From NCBI GenBank assembly GCA_944322825.1, contig CALUQD010000002.1:1-64000 (forward strand): a stretch of 64,000 bases of DNA. Reading direction: 5' to 3'. This stretch comes from Candidatus Avelusimicrobium pullicaecorum (GTDB lineage: Bacteria > Elusimicrobiota > Elusimicrobia > Elusimicrobiales > Elusimicrobiaceae). The notes beneath the pieces are model-generated. The model searched no databases and was not told the origin of the DNA. It saw only the letters and a program-made list of their open reading frames with translations. A program made the position numbers and the translations under genes. This document shows, piece by piece, positions 17,704 through 26,950 of this stretch (positions within the stretch are counted from its first letter, which is position 1; every line of letters starts with the position of its first letter).

Positions 17704-17973
17704 TTATTTATCTTCTAAATCCACCCGTACTCCGCGGATGCCCAACGCACACAGCCAGTTATAAGCCAGCAAAAACACCACCGTAGACACCAAAAACAAC
17801 AAAGTGCCTTGGATAGCACGCATTACCAGCCCCATAATATAGGCGGCGCTAATGACCACGTCCGGGTTAAAAATTTCCATAAAAGCGCTCAGCAGCATTA
17901 CCACAAACACAGCCAGCGGAAAAACGGAAAACAACACCGTTAAAATGCCAATTTTTTTAATTTCTACTCTCAT
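17704..17973 (-). CDS. Small DUF3566-like membrane protein
   Basis: 89 residues with two long hydrophobic segments (about 9-33 and 55-75) and a C-terminal YNWLCALGIRGVRVDLED. That ending resembles the YNxxAxxxGGIxVxLED tail of small DUF3566-type membrane proteins; the match is by eye and tentative. GGAG upstream of the ATG supports the start. It lies between the HAMP sensor and the DsbA-like gene with gaps of about 15-25 bases, so it belongs to the Tad operon, but no pilus protein of this type is known to me. Confidence 0.75.
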   Translation of the reverse strand: MRVEIKKIGILTVLFSVFPLAVFVVMLLSAFMEIFNPDVVISAAYIMGLVMRAIQGTLLFLVSTVVFLLAYNWLCALGIRGVRVDLEDK

Positions 17974-17998
17974 ATTTAGTCTCCTAAAACAAGGTCCC

Positions 17999-19108
17999 TT
18001 ATTTCTCGGGTTCCAGCACCAACACGATGCGGTTTTTCCCGGCGTCGTCCGGCAGCTGAACAGCTTTCACCACACATTTTACATTTTTATTCATTACCGT
18101 GCCGCGCAAAACTTTAGCCGGGTTTTCCAGTGCTTCCCCTACCACCTGGATGATTTCCTGCTGTCTGCCGTCGAAAATATCCAGCAAATGCACTTTTTCC
18201 TTACCCGGCACCTGCAACTCAAAGTTGGTGTACAAAATGTTGTTGTTCTCATCAATCACAAGAGCGCGGGACCCTTTGGGCACCGTAACGGCCAAAATGG
18301 TTTTCCACCAGCGCTGTTCTTTTTCCAGGGACATAATTTCCACATTTTCCAAACTCTTAATATCTTCCTGGATTTTGGCCAACAGCCCCCCAATCGCCGT
18401 CGCCACTTCGCCAATTTCATCTTGCCGAGGCGGGAACGAAAGCTTCAAATTATTCAACGAAACCGCATCTACACTGTCCCGCAGCGATTCTAACGGACGC
18501 AAAATTTTAAGCAGCAGGAACAAATACAACACCCCGCCGATAAGCAAAATCATAATAAATGCGCCGATAGCATACCGAACCATCGAAGAGTGAATGAGAT
18601 TTTTGGCGTTTTCGCGCGAAACGGTTACATTCACCACCCCCGCCACGGTGTTTCCTTTGGCCAACAGCGGGATCGCCATATCGTAATAATCGCCGTTTCC
18701 GGCCAAGATGGCGCGGGGCAGGCCGTCGCGGATGGCCTGTACGACGGCATTCGTATCGAAACCGACGGAATTATTATAATCGGCATACGACATACGCAAA
18801 AATTTCGTATTCTCGTGCCAGCGGATGGAACCGTCGTAGTTCAAGTACACCAAACTTTTAATGCGGTCATCGTTGCGCTGCAAGCCTTTCATAATTTCCG
18901 CTTCGCGGAAAGTGGCTTCCCCTTTCGGGCGGGAGGCCAGCCACTGCACCAATGTCGGCGCACGGAAACGGACCATTTCCACCATTTCATTTTGCAGCTT
19001 TTTATCGAACACGAATTTAAACAAATTGTAATAAAACAGTCCGCCGATGACGGAAGCGTATACCGTCACCAATACGAACCACAACAGCCATTTGGAAGTT
19101 AGTTTCAT
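17999..19108 (-). CDS. HAMP-containing membrane sensor without an output kinase
   Basis: 369 residues: first helix about 8-28, an extracytoplasmic sensor-like domain (about 29-175), second helix about 180-203, HAMP (KILRPLESLRDSVDAV onward), a helical linker and a C-terminal PAS-like domain containing VIDENNNILYTNFEL. No histidine kinase, GGDEF, phosphatase or methyl-accepting region follows. It could pass a signal by direct contact, for example to the kinases encoded downstream or to the pilus machinery; this is inference. AGGAG precedes the ATG. It sits between the TPR gene and the small membrane protein in the Tad operon. Confidence 0.85.
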   Translation of the reverse strand: MKLTSKWLLWFVLVTVYASVIGGLFYYNLFKFVFDKKLQNEMVEMVRFRAPTLVQWLASRPKGEATFREAEIMKGLQRNDDRIKSLVYLNYDGSIRWHENTKFLRMSYADYNNSVGFDTNAVVQAIRDGLPRAILAGNGDYYDMAIPLLAKGNTVAGVVNVTVSRENAKNLIHSSMVRYAIGAFIMILLIGGVLYLFLLLKILRPLESLRDSVDAVSLNNLKLSFPPRQDEIGEVATAIGGLLAKIQEDIKSLENVEIMSLEKEQRWWKTILAVTVPKGSRALVIDENNNILYTNFELQVPGKEKVHLLDIFDGRQQEIIQVVGEALENPAKVLRGTVMNKNVKCVVKAVQLPDDAGKNRIVLVLEPEK

Positions 19109-19117
19109 ACCATGCTC

Positions 19118-20527
19118 CTATTTCATCAATTCTTCCACTTTACGCAAGCCCAAATCGGCATCGCTGTTGCCCGGATCCAGCTGTTTAGCCACAATCCAAG
19201 CCTGGCGGGCGCGTTCATAATCGTCTTGGTTGAAAGCGTCCAGCCCTTCAATGTATTTGGCACGGGAAGCGGCGCTGGCCTCCGGCGATACGCGGTTAAC
19301 CGTTCCGCCCAAGGTGGGCAGCGTTTCGTTGGCACCTACGGCCCCGACGGAAGTACCTATACCGCCAGTCGCCCCCGGAATGAGGGTATTATCCACCGTC
19401 ACCGTTTCAATCGGTTCTTCCTGAGCCGTTTCTTCCGCTTTTTGGGCGGCCTCTTCGGCTTTTTGGGCGGCTTCTTCCGCCTTCTGGGCCGCTATTTCGG
19501 CTTGCTGTGCCCGTTCCTGCTTCACGCGCAGGTGGTTTTCTTTGGCGTTGCGGGCCCGTTTAATCAAAGCATCCATCGTGCCGGAATCGGCCCCCCATTT
19601 CTTTGCATTGGTCCAGTAAGAAATGGCTTGGTCAAACCGGTTCGAATTATACGATTTATTCCCCGCGTTATAGTATCCCGCCGCAATCTCGTTTTTCAGT
19701 TGGGACATATATTTCTGCACCCGCGGGTCGCCGGGTTGAATTTTGGTAATCCGTTCAAATACGGCATACGATTCCACAAACTGCCCTTTGTTGTAAAAAT
19801 CCAAAGCCTGTTTCATCGAATCGGCCACTTGCTGTTTGCGCAATTTGTTTTCCGTTTCGGAAATTTTGGCTAACAATTTTGGGTCGTCCTTGCGCATCAG
19901 CAAGGCGTTATACCACGCGTCCAAGGCGTCCTGGTAATCTCCCTGCTCGTACGCCACATCGCCGCGGCGGGTATATTCTTTGGCAATGTCGTAATCGATT
20001 TTGCGCTTCCAGGCCTGGGCCTTGGAGTTGCCGGGCTGAATGGTTAAAATCTCATTCAATTTATCGTTGGCTTCCACCAAACGTCCGCTGTCGTAGAGGC
20101 GGATGGTTTCCTGGAATTTGGCTTCAATTACTTGGGCTTCCGAAATCGTGCCGTAAGTACCCATATGCTGGGCTTGTTTTGCCAACGTCTGAGCTTGTTT
20201 AAAATTAGGGTCAATGCTTAAAATGGTTTGAGCCATTTCCTGCGCGCGCTGATAATCGCCGTGCTTATAGAGCGTGTAGGCGTTTTCGTACACCATACGC
20301 AAGGTATAGTTTTGGATGCGCTGTTTTTCCAGCTGGACGGTGGAAAGATATTGTTTCTTTTCTTCCACATCGTTTAACGTACCCATAGAAATCTTGCTCA
20401 AATCCAGCAGCATTCCTTCTTCCTTGCCATGCTGGCGAACCGGAATTTCTTTGCGGAAACTGGCCGCCGCATACACCTGCAGCGCCGCCAGCAACAGGAA
20501 CGAAATAAAAACAAGGTTCTTTTTCAT
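19118..20527 (-). CDS. Exported TPR protein of the Tad operon
   Basis: 469 residues with a signal peptide (1-20, ending VYAAA) and at least six tetratricopeptide-like helix pairs, for example YKHGDYQRAQEMAQTIL, YDSGRLVEANDKL, YEQGDYQDALDAWYNAL, YNKGQFVESYAVF and a last one near the C-terminus (FNQDDYERARQAW). Between them lies an Ala/Glu/Lys repeat helix (about 345-375) and a Gly/Thr/Pro linker. TPR proteins such as TadD act in Tad pilus assembly, often as lipoproteins that help the secretin; this one lacks a lipobox. It directly follows TadC, 10 bases away, so a TadD-like scaffold role is likely. Confidence 0.85.
   Translation of the reverse strand: MKKNLVFISFLLLAALQVYAAASFRKEIPVRQHGKEEGMLLDLSKISMGTLNDVEEKKQYLSTVQLEKQRIQNYTLRMVYENAYTLYKHGDYQRAQEMAQTILSIDPNFKQAQTLAKQAQHMGTYGTISEAQVIEAKFQETIRLYDSGRLVEANDKLNEILTIQPGNSKAQAWKRKIDYDIAKEYTRRGDVAYEQGDYQDALDAWYNALLMRKDDPKLLAKISETENKLRKQQVADSMKQALDFYNKGQFVESYAVFERITKIQPGDPRVQKYMSQLKNEIAAGYYNAGNKSYNSNRFDQAISYWTNAKKWGADSGTMDALIKRARNAKENHLRVKQERAQQAEIAAQKAEEAAQKAEEAAQKAEETAQEEPIETVTVDNTLIPGATGGIGTSVGAVGANETLPTLGGTVNRVSPEASAASRAKYIEGLDAFNQDDYERARQAWIVAKQLDPGNSDADLGLRKVEELMK
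19422..19493 (-). repeat. 21-base tandem repeat in the TPR gene
   Basis: Three near-identical 21-base units encode KAEEAAQ repeated in tandem (the last one KAEETAQ). The units differ at third positions, so the repeat is not recent, but slippage could still change the length of the helix. Confidence 0.8.
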
Positions 20528-20538
20528 AAGTTTATCCT

Positions 20539-21426
20539 CTAAAAGCCCATCCCCCCGTTGATTAAACCGCTAATCATCGGAGCTAAAATTAAAATAAAAA
20601 TCGTTGGGAAAATAAACATAAACATCGGGAAAAGCATCTTGGTAGAGGCCTGCGCCGCCAATTTTTCAGCCCGGCTTAAACGGGTGGAACGCAAATCCGA
20701 CGAGAAGTTGCGCAGCAAATCCACCAAGCTGGTACCGAGTTCATCGGACTGGATAATCAAACTCACCAGCGAACGCACTTCCGCTACCCCCGTACGAGCC
20801 GAAAACCGTTCCAAGGCTTCACGGCGGGAATAACCCAGCTTAATTTCATTAATGGTTTTATCCAATTCTTCTTCCAGTACAGTTTTTACCTTGGCCACTT
20901 TGATAATTCTTTCAAACGCCGTCAAATAATCCAAACCGGATTCGATAATCAACGCCGCCAAGTCTACCGTAGTGGAGAAATTTCCTAAAATTTCCGCTTG
21001 GCGTTTTTGAATTTTACTTTTGATAATCACATCCGGCACCATAAAACACACCGGCACAAATATCACCGGCCACACCGACTGAAACAACAGCATTATCGCG
21101 GCCGGAATGGCCAAGGCGGCGATAATTTTAGAATATAAAATATCCACCGGCTGCGGGTTATCCGGGCTGCCCAGCTGCATATGCATCGTTTCCAAACTTT
21201 TTTCCAAATGGAAATTATGCAGGCAGAACACCGCCAGCCGGTCCATCAGTTTTTCTTCAGGTTTTAAACGCGCAAAGCTGGACGCGGACTTAAAACGGCG
21301 CACGTCCACATCCACGATTTTCTCTTTTTCTTCTTTTGCCGCAAGCAGGTTAAACACGGCAAAAAACATACAAACCGCGCCCAGCAACACTAACAACTTT
21401 AATCCCAAGGTCAAAGTTACGCTCAT
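20539..21426 (-). CDS. tadC: TadC inner-membrane platform protein
   Basis: 295 residues of the type II secretion F family. An N-terminal helix (about 8-28), a cytoplasmic stretch, a pair of helices (about 95-130), the GspF-type cytoplasmic domain with NFSTTVDLAALIIESGLD and LGTSLVDLLRNFS, and a C-terminal helix near 265-290 match TadC. TadB and TadC form the inner-membrane platform on which the TadA motor works. It starts 2 bases after the TadB stop, in the usual tadB-tadC order. Confidence 0.92.
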   Translation of the reverse strand: MSVTLTLGLKLLVLLGAVCMFFAVFNLLAAKEEKEKIVDVDVRRFKSASSFARLKPEEKLMDRLAVFCLHNFHLEKSLETMHMQLGSPDNPQPVDILYSKIIAALAIPAAIMLLFQSVWPVIFVPVCFMVPDVIIKSKIQKRQAEILGNFSTTVDLAALIIESGLDYLTAFERIIKVAKVKTVLEEELDKTINEIKLGYSRREALERFSARTGVAEVRSLVSLIIQSDELGTSLVDLLRNFSSDLRSTRLSRAEKLAAQASTKMLFPMFMFIFPTIFILILAPMISGLINGGMGF

Positions 21427-21428
21427 AA

Positions 21429-23048
21429 TTATACCCGCACTTCTCCCATTTTCTTAAGCACTTTCATACCGATACCAATCCAGATGATACAGAACAGGAA
21501 CACAAACATTCCCACCGGGCTCGTATAGAACGAAATCATCTGCGTCGGGTTGAAAATGAACATTACAAACATCATCACAAACGGCATAATGCTGACGACG
21601 ATGGACTGGATTTTCTGCTGGGCCGTCATCGCCTGCAGTTTTTCTTCCAGTTTGCTTTCCTCGCGGATATTTTCCACCAAACGGGCGAAAATAACCGTCA
21701 AGTTACCGCCGACCTGCCGTTGGATGATAATTGCTTTAATAATATACGAAAGCATCCGGCTTTCCACGCGGTCGGATAAACCGTCCAGCGCTTTTTCGAA
21801 AGGGGTGCCCAGCTGATAGTTTTTAAGAACCAATCCAAATTCATCCGAAATAGGCGGCAGCATATCCCGGGATACCAGTTCAAACCCCTGCACGATATCC
21901 ATCCCCGAGCGCAGGGAGTTGGAAAGCAAAATCAGCGCGTCCATCAACTGTTTGTTAACGCGTTTGCCGCGGCTCTTTTTCAGCGCGTCCAACACGGCCA
22001 TCGGCATACGAATGCTTACCACCCCGCCCAAAAACACCACCAGCAGGAAGATAAACACCCCCGTAAATCCGCCAATCATCAGCCCAAAAATCAACCCCAT
22101 CACCGCAAATAAGCCCACGGTGCCAAACACAATATATTTGATGTCAATTGTTACAAACTGACGGTTAAAATCTTCGGCCCATACTTCGCTTTTTTGCTTG
22201 TACTCCGCCACCATTTTCAAAATATCATCGCGTTTGTTTTCCAACAGCAAATAAACCGCCAATCCCGTCAGCGACGCCCCCAGCAACAGCATAAATAAAT
22301 GGATGGCCCGGTCGGCCGTCGTCGTCCGGTAAATTTTGGGGTCCGGGGGATTCATCGGAATAGATGTGCCTAAAAATTGCGAAAACAAATGGTTCGAAAG
22401 CACCACCACCGCCATCACCGACTGGCGGTATTTATTTTCCCGCTGGGAAATCGGGCTGGACAAGGACTCAATCGTGCTGAAAAATTCGCTGTTAATCAAT
22501 TCGAAGGTGGCCAGCATCGAGCGCGCACGCCCATCCATGCTGTCCTTCATAATCAACAGCTGCTGCCCGCGCAGCAAATCCTTATTCAACCGGTCCAGGG
22601 TGGCCATCAAGTTAATACGGTTTCCCACAAACCCGCGGGTGAGCTGCTCCATCACCACCGGCTTGTTTGGGTCGAGCGAATCCGCCGCCCGCTGCAAGTA
22701 TAAATACACATTCGAAAACGCCTGGCGCCACAAATCCACTTCGCTGTACGTGCCTTGATCCGGCACGTAAACAACTTTATTTTTTTCCATCCGGTCCAGT
22801 TCCGCTTCAAACCATTCGGGCATTTTTACGGTTTTTCCGGCCGCGGCGCCGCAAACATTCGGCAGGGTGTAGTCCTGCTTGGGCGTATTGACGTTAAAAA
22901 ATTCCGCCATTATTTGCATTTTGGCTTGAGCGCACTGGATGCGCGCCAAATCTTGCTTTCCCAACGCGCGGGCAGCCGCCGCGGACGGCACTGTTAAGGC
23001 CGCCGCACACAAAATGCTCCAAATGAACCATTGAATTTGTTTCGTCAT
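21429..23048 (-). CDS. tadB: TadB inner-membrane platform protein with exported N-terminal domain
   Basis: 539 residues; TadB is usually about 300-330. The C-terminal 300 residues are a typical TadB: helices about 305-350, a GspF-type cytoplasmic domain with LMDALILLSNSLRSGMDI and IIIQRQVGGNLTVIF, and two final helices. In front are a signal peptide (1-25) and about 225 residues of helical, soluble sequence with two cysteines, then a helix at about 250-268. The extra part should therefore lie in the periplasm, where it could contact the secretin or the pilus. It is in frame and continuous, so this is a genuine fusion or extension. Confidence 0.93.
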   Translation of the reverse strand: MTKQIQWFIWSILCAAALTVPSAAAARALGKQDLARIQCAQAKMQIMAEFFNVNTPKQDYTLPNVCGAAAGKTVKMPEWFEAELDRMEKNKVVYVPDQGTYSEVDLWRQAFSNVYLYLQRAADSLDPNKPVVMEQLTRGFVGNRINLMATLDRLNKDLLRGQQLLIMKDSMDGRARSMLATFELINSEFFSTIESLSSPISQRENKYRQSVMAVVVLSNHLFSQFLGTSIPMNPPDPKIYRTTTADRAIHLFMLLLGASLTGLAVYLLLENKRDDILKMVAEYKQKSEVWAEDFNRQFVTIDIKYIVFGTVGLFAVMGLIFGLMIGGFTGVFIFLLVVFLGGVVSIRMPMAVLDALKKSRGKRVNKQLMDALILLSNSLRSGMDIVQGFELVSRDMLPPISDEFGLVLKNYQLGTPFEKALDGLSDRVESRMLSYIIKAIIIQRQVGGNLTVIFARLVENIREESKLEEKLQAMTAQQKIQSIVVSIMPFVMMFVMFIFNPTQMISFYTSPVGMFVFLFCIIWIGIGMKVLKKMGEVRV

Positions 23049-23069
23049 ATCTACCTTTTGCTTATATGC

Positions 23070-25385
23070 TCATTGCTGCACCGGCCCCGCAGGCGGAGCA
23101 GGCGGCACATTCTTGCCCGCCAACTCTTGCTGCAAACGGGCAACGGCCTGTTTGTCTGGTTCGCCGGTTGCATCCAGCGGAACCGCATTTTTTAAGAAAA
23201 CATCTTTATCCACCGGCTGGCCTTTGGCCTCAAATTCGTCAAAGAAAGTCGGCAACTGGCCCGTAGGGGCAAACACGCCCTGCACTTTGCCGTTTTCGTC
23301 CACGCCGGTCTGCACGTAGCGGAACAAATCCGTAGACTGGATTTCCCCGTCTTTCTGGCCGTGCATTTCGGTAATATAGGTTACCTTTCTGGACCCGTCC
23401 GAAAAACGCGACAGCTGCACAATCATATTCACCGCCGAGGAAATCATCTCGCGGATGACATACACCGGCAATTCGGCCCCCGTCTGCATACACATCGCTT
23501 CCAAGCGGGACAGCCCGTCGCGCGGCGTGTTGGCGTGAATGGTGGTCAGCGAACCTTCGTGCCCCGTGTTCATCGCCTGCAACATATCCAGCGCTTCGCC
23601 GCCGCGGCACTCCCCCACCACAATCCGGTCCGGGCGCATACGCAAGCAGTTTTTCACCAAATCCTGGATGGTGATGGCGCCTTTGCCTTCCACGTTTGGC
23701 GGACGGCTTTCCAGCGACACCCAGTGCGGCTGCTGCAAGCGCAATTCCGCGGTATCTTCTACGGTGATGATACGTTCGTCGTTGGCAATGTAACCGGAAA
23801 TAGCGTTTAAGAAAGTGGTTTTACCGGTACCCGTACCGCCGCATACAATGATATTCTTACGAATACGAACGCATTTTTCAATAAACGCCATACATTCGGG
23901 GCTGATGGTGCCAAAGCGGTAATAATCTTCCGGTCCGAACGGTTTCTGCGAGAAACGGCGGATTGTCAGCGTCGGGCCGGACACAGCCAACGGCGCGATG
24001 ATAGCGTTTACGCGGGAACCGTCTTTCAAGCGGGCGTCCACGAGTGGCACCGATTCGTCGATACGGCGGCCCAGCGGCGCCACGATGCGTTTAATCACCT
24101 GCACCACTTGGTCGTTGTTGCGGAATTTATATTTGGTCAGCGTCAATTTACCTTTTTGTTCGATAAAAATTTTGTCAAACGCATTGACCATAATTTCGGT
24201 GACAGCCGGATCGCGCATTAAAACTTCCAACGGCCCCAAACCCAAAATTTCGTCCAATAATTCCGACGAAAAGCGCGTGCGCTGGTCACGCGAGAACTGC
24301 AAATTCGGCTGTTTCTGCAAAATATCGTCCACAATTGCCGCCACGCGTTTGCGGGTCTGTTCGCTGGCGGTATTTTCATCGCTTACCACGATGTGTTCAA
24401 TTTCCAGCGTATGCACCACTTCTTTGTGGATTTTTTGCTTTAAATCGTCCCAAAAAGAGAGTTTTGTTTTGGAACCTTCTTCTTCGGTCGCCACATGCTC
24501 GGCAACGCTGGTTGTTTTGCCGTCGTCAAACAGCAGCGGGCTCCAAATGTCTTTAGCGGCTTGGGTAAATTCTTCATCCGTTACCGACGCCACCCAATCT
24601 TTCGGGGCCGGTTTTAAATCGCGGATTTTGGCCAACACCAAACGCAGCCCTTTTACCCACTCCGACTGCGGATTAGTGATAATTTCCACCTCTTTGCGGT
24701 TCGACGTGGCCATCACGTCATCATCCCACGGCAGGAACACGTCGATTTCGCGCCCCAAGGACGAATAAAACCGTTCCACTTCTTCATACGGGATGGAACC
24801 CGGCATATCGTACGCGTTGCAAATAATGCTCACACGGTCCATCGGGTAGCGCTGTTCTTTGTAATCGTTAAAAAGCTGTACGGTGGAATTCAAATGCGTG
24901 CGAGTGGCCTGGGAAACCCAAAAAACTTTGTCCGCAATATCAAAGGCAAACGCCTGCATGGGAAAACTGGAATCCACATCCAAAAAGATATCAAAAGTCT
25001 GCGAAAGGCGCGATAATATAGGAATTAAAATTTTTGGGCTGATAGCCGACACCTGTGCGCGCGTGTTGCCCAGCGGCAATACGCCTACCCCCCACTGGGA
25101 CATCGAAATCTTCCCGCGCAGCAGGCCGCCCACTACGGCAATAGAGGTATTGCCCAAGGTACGCAGAATGTCCGAAACGCTGACCGGCTTTTTAATATCC
25201 AAATAGAAACTATGTTCCTGCCGGGCCAAGGGGTCCAGCGGCACAATCAGCACCGGGCGTTTTTGAATACCCGCCCAGCCCAACGCCAAGTTCAGCACAA
25301 GCGTCGTTTTTCCGGCTCCTTCTTTCGGGCCGGAAAACGCAATGATCTTTGCCTCTGACTTTTGGATTTCGTTTTCTTCTGCCAT
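23070..25385 (-). CDS. tadA: TadZ-TadA fusion: MinD-like ATPase joined to the Tad pilus motor
   Basis: 771 residues with two ATPases. Residues 12-260 are a MinD/ParA-fold domain of the TadZ/CpaE type: a deviant P-loop PKEGAGKTTL (20-29, with the signature Lys21) and FDIFLDVDS at about 131-139. Residues about 305-700 are a complete CpaF/TadA secretion ATPase with Walker A GGTGTGKTT (516-524), the Asp box ITVEDTAELRL, Walker B RIVVGECRGGEALD and the His box HEGSLTTIHAN. A Pro/Ala-rich tail ends the protein. TadZ normally is a separate protein that localises the pilus, while TadA powers it. Joining them would tie localisation to the motor. Neighbours are the secretin and TadB. Confidence 0.95.
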   Translation of the reverse strand: MAEENEIQKSEAKIIAFSGPKEGAGKTTLVLNLALGWAGIQKRPVLIVPLDPLARQEHSFYLDIKKPVSVSDILRTLGNTSIAVVGGLLRGKISMSQWGVGVLPLGNTRAQVSAISPKILIPILSRLSQTFDIFLDVDSSFPMQAFAFDIADKVFWVSQATRTHLNSTVQLFNDYKEQRYPMDRVSIICNAYDMPGSIPYEEVERFYSSLGREIDVFLPWDDDVMATSNRKEVEIITNPQSEWVKGLRLVLAKIRDLKPAPKDWVASVTDEEFTQAAKDIWSPLLFDDGKTTSVAEHVATEEEGSKTKLSFWDDLKQKIHKEVVHTLEIEHIVVSDENTASEQTRKRVAAIVDDILQKQPNLQFSRDQRTRFSSELLDEILGLGPLEVLMRDPAVTEIMVNAFDKIFIEQKGKLTLTKYKFRNNDQVVQVIKRIVAPLGRRIDESVPLVDARLKDGSRVNAIIAPLAVSGPTLTIRRFSQKPFGPEDYYRFGTISPECMAFIEKCVRIRKNIIVCGGTGTGKTTFLNAISGYIANDERIITVEDTAELRLQQPHWVSLESRPPNVEGKGAITIQDLVKNCLRMRPDRIVVGECRGGEALDMLQAMNTGHEGSLTTIHANTPRDGLSRLEAMCMQTGAELPVYVIREMISSAVNMIVQLSRFSDGSRKVTYITEMHGQKDGEIQSTDLFRYVQTGVDENGKVQGVFAPTGQLPTFFDEFEAKGQPVDKDVFLKNAVPLDATGEPDKQAVARLQQELAGKNVPPAPPAGPVQQ

Positions 25386-25390
25386 AAAAA

Positions 25391-26137
25391 TTATTCCACA
25401 ATTTCAACCGTAATAAACAGGAATAAAGAACGCTGTTCTTCCGTCACGTCTTTGTTTTTAAACAACAAGCCAATCAGCGGAATGCGTCCCAAGAAAGGAA
25501 CCCGGTCTTCAGACACGTTGCGCGAGCTGCTCTTTAACCCGCCGATAACCAACGTTTCGCCGCTGTTAAGCTCCACGTGGGTTTCCACGTCGCGGTTGGT
25601 GAAAGAAGGCGCCGTGGCCGTACCAATCACCACCGTTCTGGAATAGTCCACCGTAGAAACCGACAGCTGCACCTGCAAATCGATGATGTTATTGCGTTCG
25701 GGAATAATCGTAGGCAATACGTTAAGCAAAATACCGTATTCTTCCAGCTGGGAACCAACCCCCTGGTTGTTGACAATCGGTATCGGCACCTTGCCGCCGA
25801 CTGTAATCTTGGCGCTGTTGCCGGAAGAAGTAACAATCTTCGGGTTGGATAATACTTGCGCCCGGCCTTCCGTTTCCATCAAGCGAAGACGCGTGGTTAC
25901 GGCCGTTTTGCGTTCAAACTCGCCCAAGGACAATATGCCGGGGATAGAGGCTTCCTCAAAATCAAACAGCTGGTTCCACGAAAACCCTTTTACGCTCTGC
26001 ATGGTCCCGCTGATTTCCACCACGTCGGCGCTGACGGCCACCAAGCGCGTTTTTTTGGCAAAAGCGCACGACGGCATCAGCACGCTGAAAAGCAATACCG
26101 CGAGGGATACATTAGCTATAAACTTTTTATTCGTCAT
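25391..26137 (-). CDS. cpaC: Short CpaC/RcpA-type secretin
   Basis: 248 residues, about half the usual CpaC length. After a signal peptide (1-27) and about 60 residues comes a full secretin C-terminal domain: RAQVLSNPKIVTSSGNSAKI, then GKVPIPIV, a YGILLNVLPTI strand, VELNSGETLVIGGL, and the closing VPFLGRIPLIGLLF with FLFITVEIVE. The N0/BON-type periplasmic domains of CpaC are missing. It would form the outer-membrane gate for the pilus; the missing domains may be replaced by the exported N-terminal part of TadB or by CpaB, which is an inference. It lies between CpaB and the motor gene as in other tad operons. Confidence 0.9.
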   Translation of the reverse strand: MTNKKFIANVSLAVLLFSVLMPSCAFAKKTRLVAVSADVVEISGTMQSVKGFSWNQLFDFEEASIPGILSLGEFERKTAVTTRLRLMETEGRAQVLSNPKIVTSSGNSAKITVGGKVPIPIVNNQGVGSQLEEYGILLNVLPTIIPERNNIIDLQVQLSVSTVDYSRTVVIGTATAPSFTNRDVETHVELNSGETLVIGGLKSSSRNVSEDRVPFLGRIPLIGLLFKNKDVTEEQRSLFLFITVEIVE

Positions 26138-26151
26138 ATTCGTCCTGTACG

Positions 26152-26907
26152 TTATTGAAATAATTTTTCAAAAGTAGCGATTTCCATCAAGTAGTTGGTC
26201 ACATCGCCAGGCGTACGCAAGATGACGGAAATATCACCTTCCGCTTGGGCTAACGCCAGATACTGCGCATCCCGCGGCGAAAGCGCCAAAGACAAGGCGG
26301 AACTGTCGGAATAAGCCGCCGCGTCTTCGTCTTTATCTTTCATTGCGTTGGCGGATTTGGCATCCAAGCCCTGGCCCAAATCGGCCCCTACGCCCAACAC
26401 TTTTACGTTCTGTAAGAGCGTTACCGTCACTTTCTGGCGGGAACCGCTTTTCATCACCGCTTCAAACGTCAGCAAAATATCCACGTTGTCATCGGGTTTA
26501 ATCATACTGGCAGTCGCCAGGGGAATGTTATTGATGATAAAACCCCTCATCTGAACCGGAATTTTGCTTGATAAGCCGGCCTCGGGAGACAGCGAGGTCA
26601 CGGCATACTTGGAAATCTGGTTCCCTTTCGGAATTTGGATACGCGCCACGGCATTTTCGATGGCTTTCAAGTCGGCATCCGTCGTATACGTAAAAGCGTC
26701 CTTCTGCAAGTAAGCAGCCGGCACCGGCACGGTTTTGATGTAATCGCGCTTGATGACTTCGCGTTCTTTAATGTCGCGCACCGGCACAAACACCTGTTTG
26801 ATGTTTTTAGACGCGTTAAGTTTTTTGGACGCGTTATTGACAATAATTCCATATATGATGGCCGCCAACAAGGCAATCACCAACGGAAGAAAGTATCCTT
26901 TTTTCAT
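26152..26907 (-). CDS. cpaB: CpaB/RcpC periplasmic pilus assembly protein
   Basis: 251 residues. One N-terminal helix (about 5-22), then an SAF-type domain with QVFVPVRDIKEREVIKRD followed by beta-rich sequence including GKNQ-like IPKGNQISKYAV, and a C-terminal RcpC-like region with PDDNVDILLTFE. CpaB/RcpC proteins connect the secretin to the inner-membrane platform and may bind peptidoglycan. The gene directly precedes the secretin gene (14-base gap), the standard order. Confidence 0.9.
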   Translation of the reverse strand: MKKGYFLPLVIALLAAIIYGIIVNNASKKLNASKNIKQVFVPVRDIKEREVIKRDYIKTVPVPAAYLQKDAFTYTTDADLKAIENAVARIQIPKGNQISKYAVTSLSPEAGLSSKIPVQMRGFIINNIPLATASMIKPDDNVDILLTFEAVMKSGSRQKVTVTLLQNVKVLGVGADLGQGLDAKSANAMKDKDEDAAAYSDSSALSLALSPRDAQYLALAQAEGDISVILRTPGDVTNYLMEIATFEKLFQ

Positions 26908-26950
26908 TTTGTCTCCTTACGAACCAACTTTTTAAATTAACAAATCCAAA

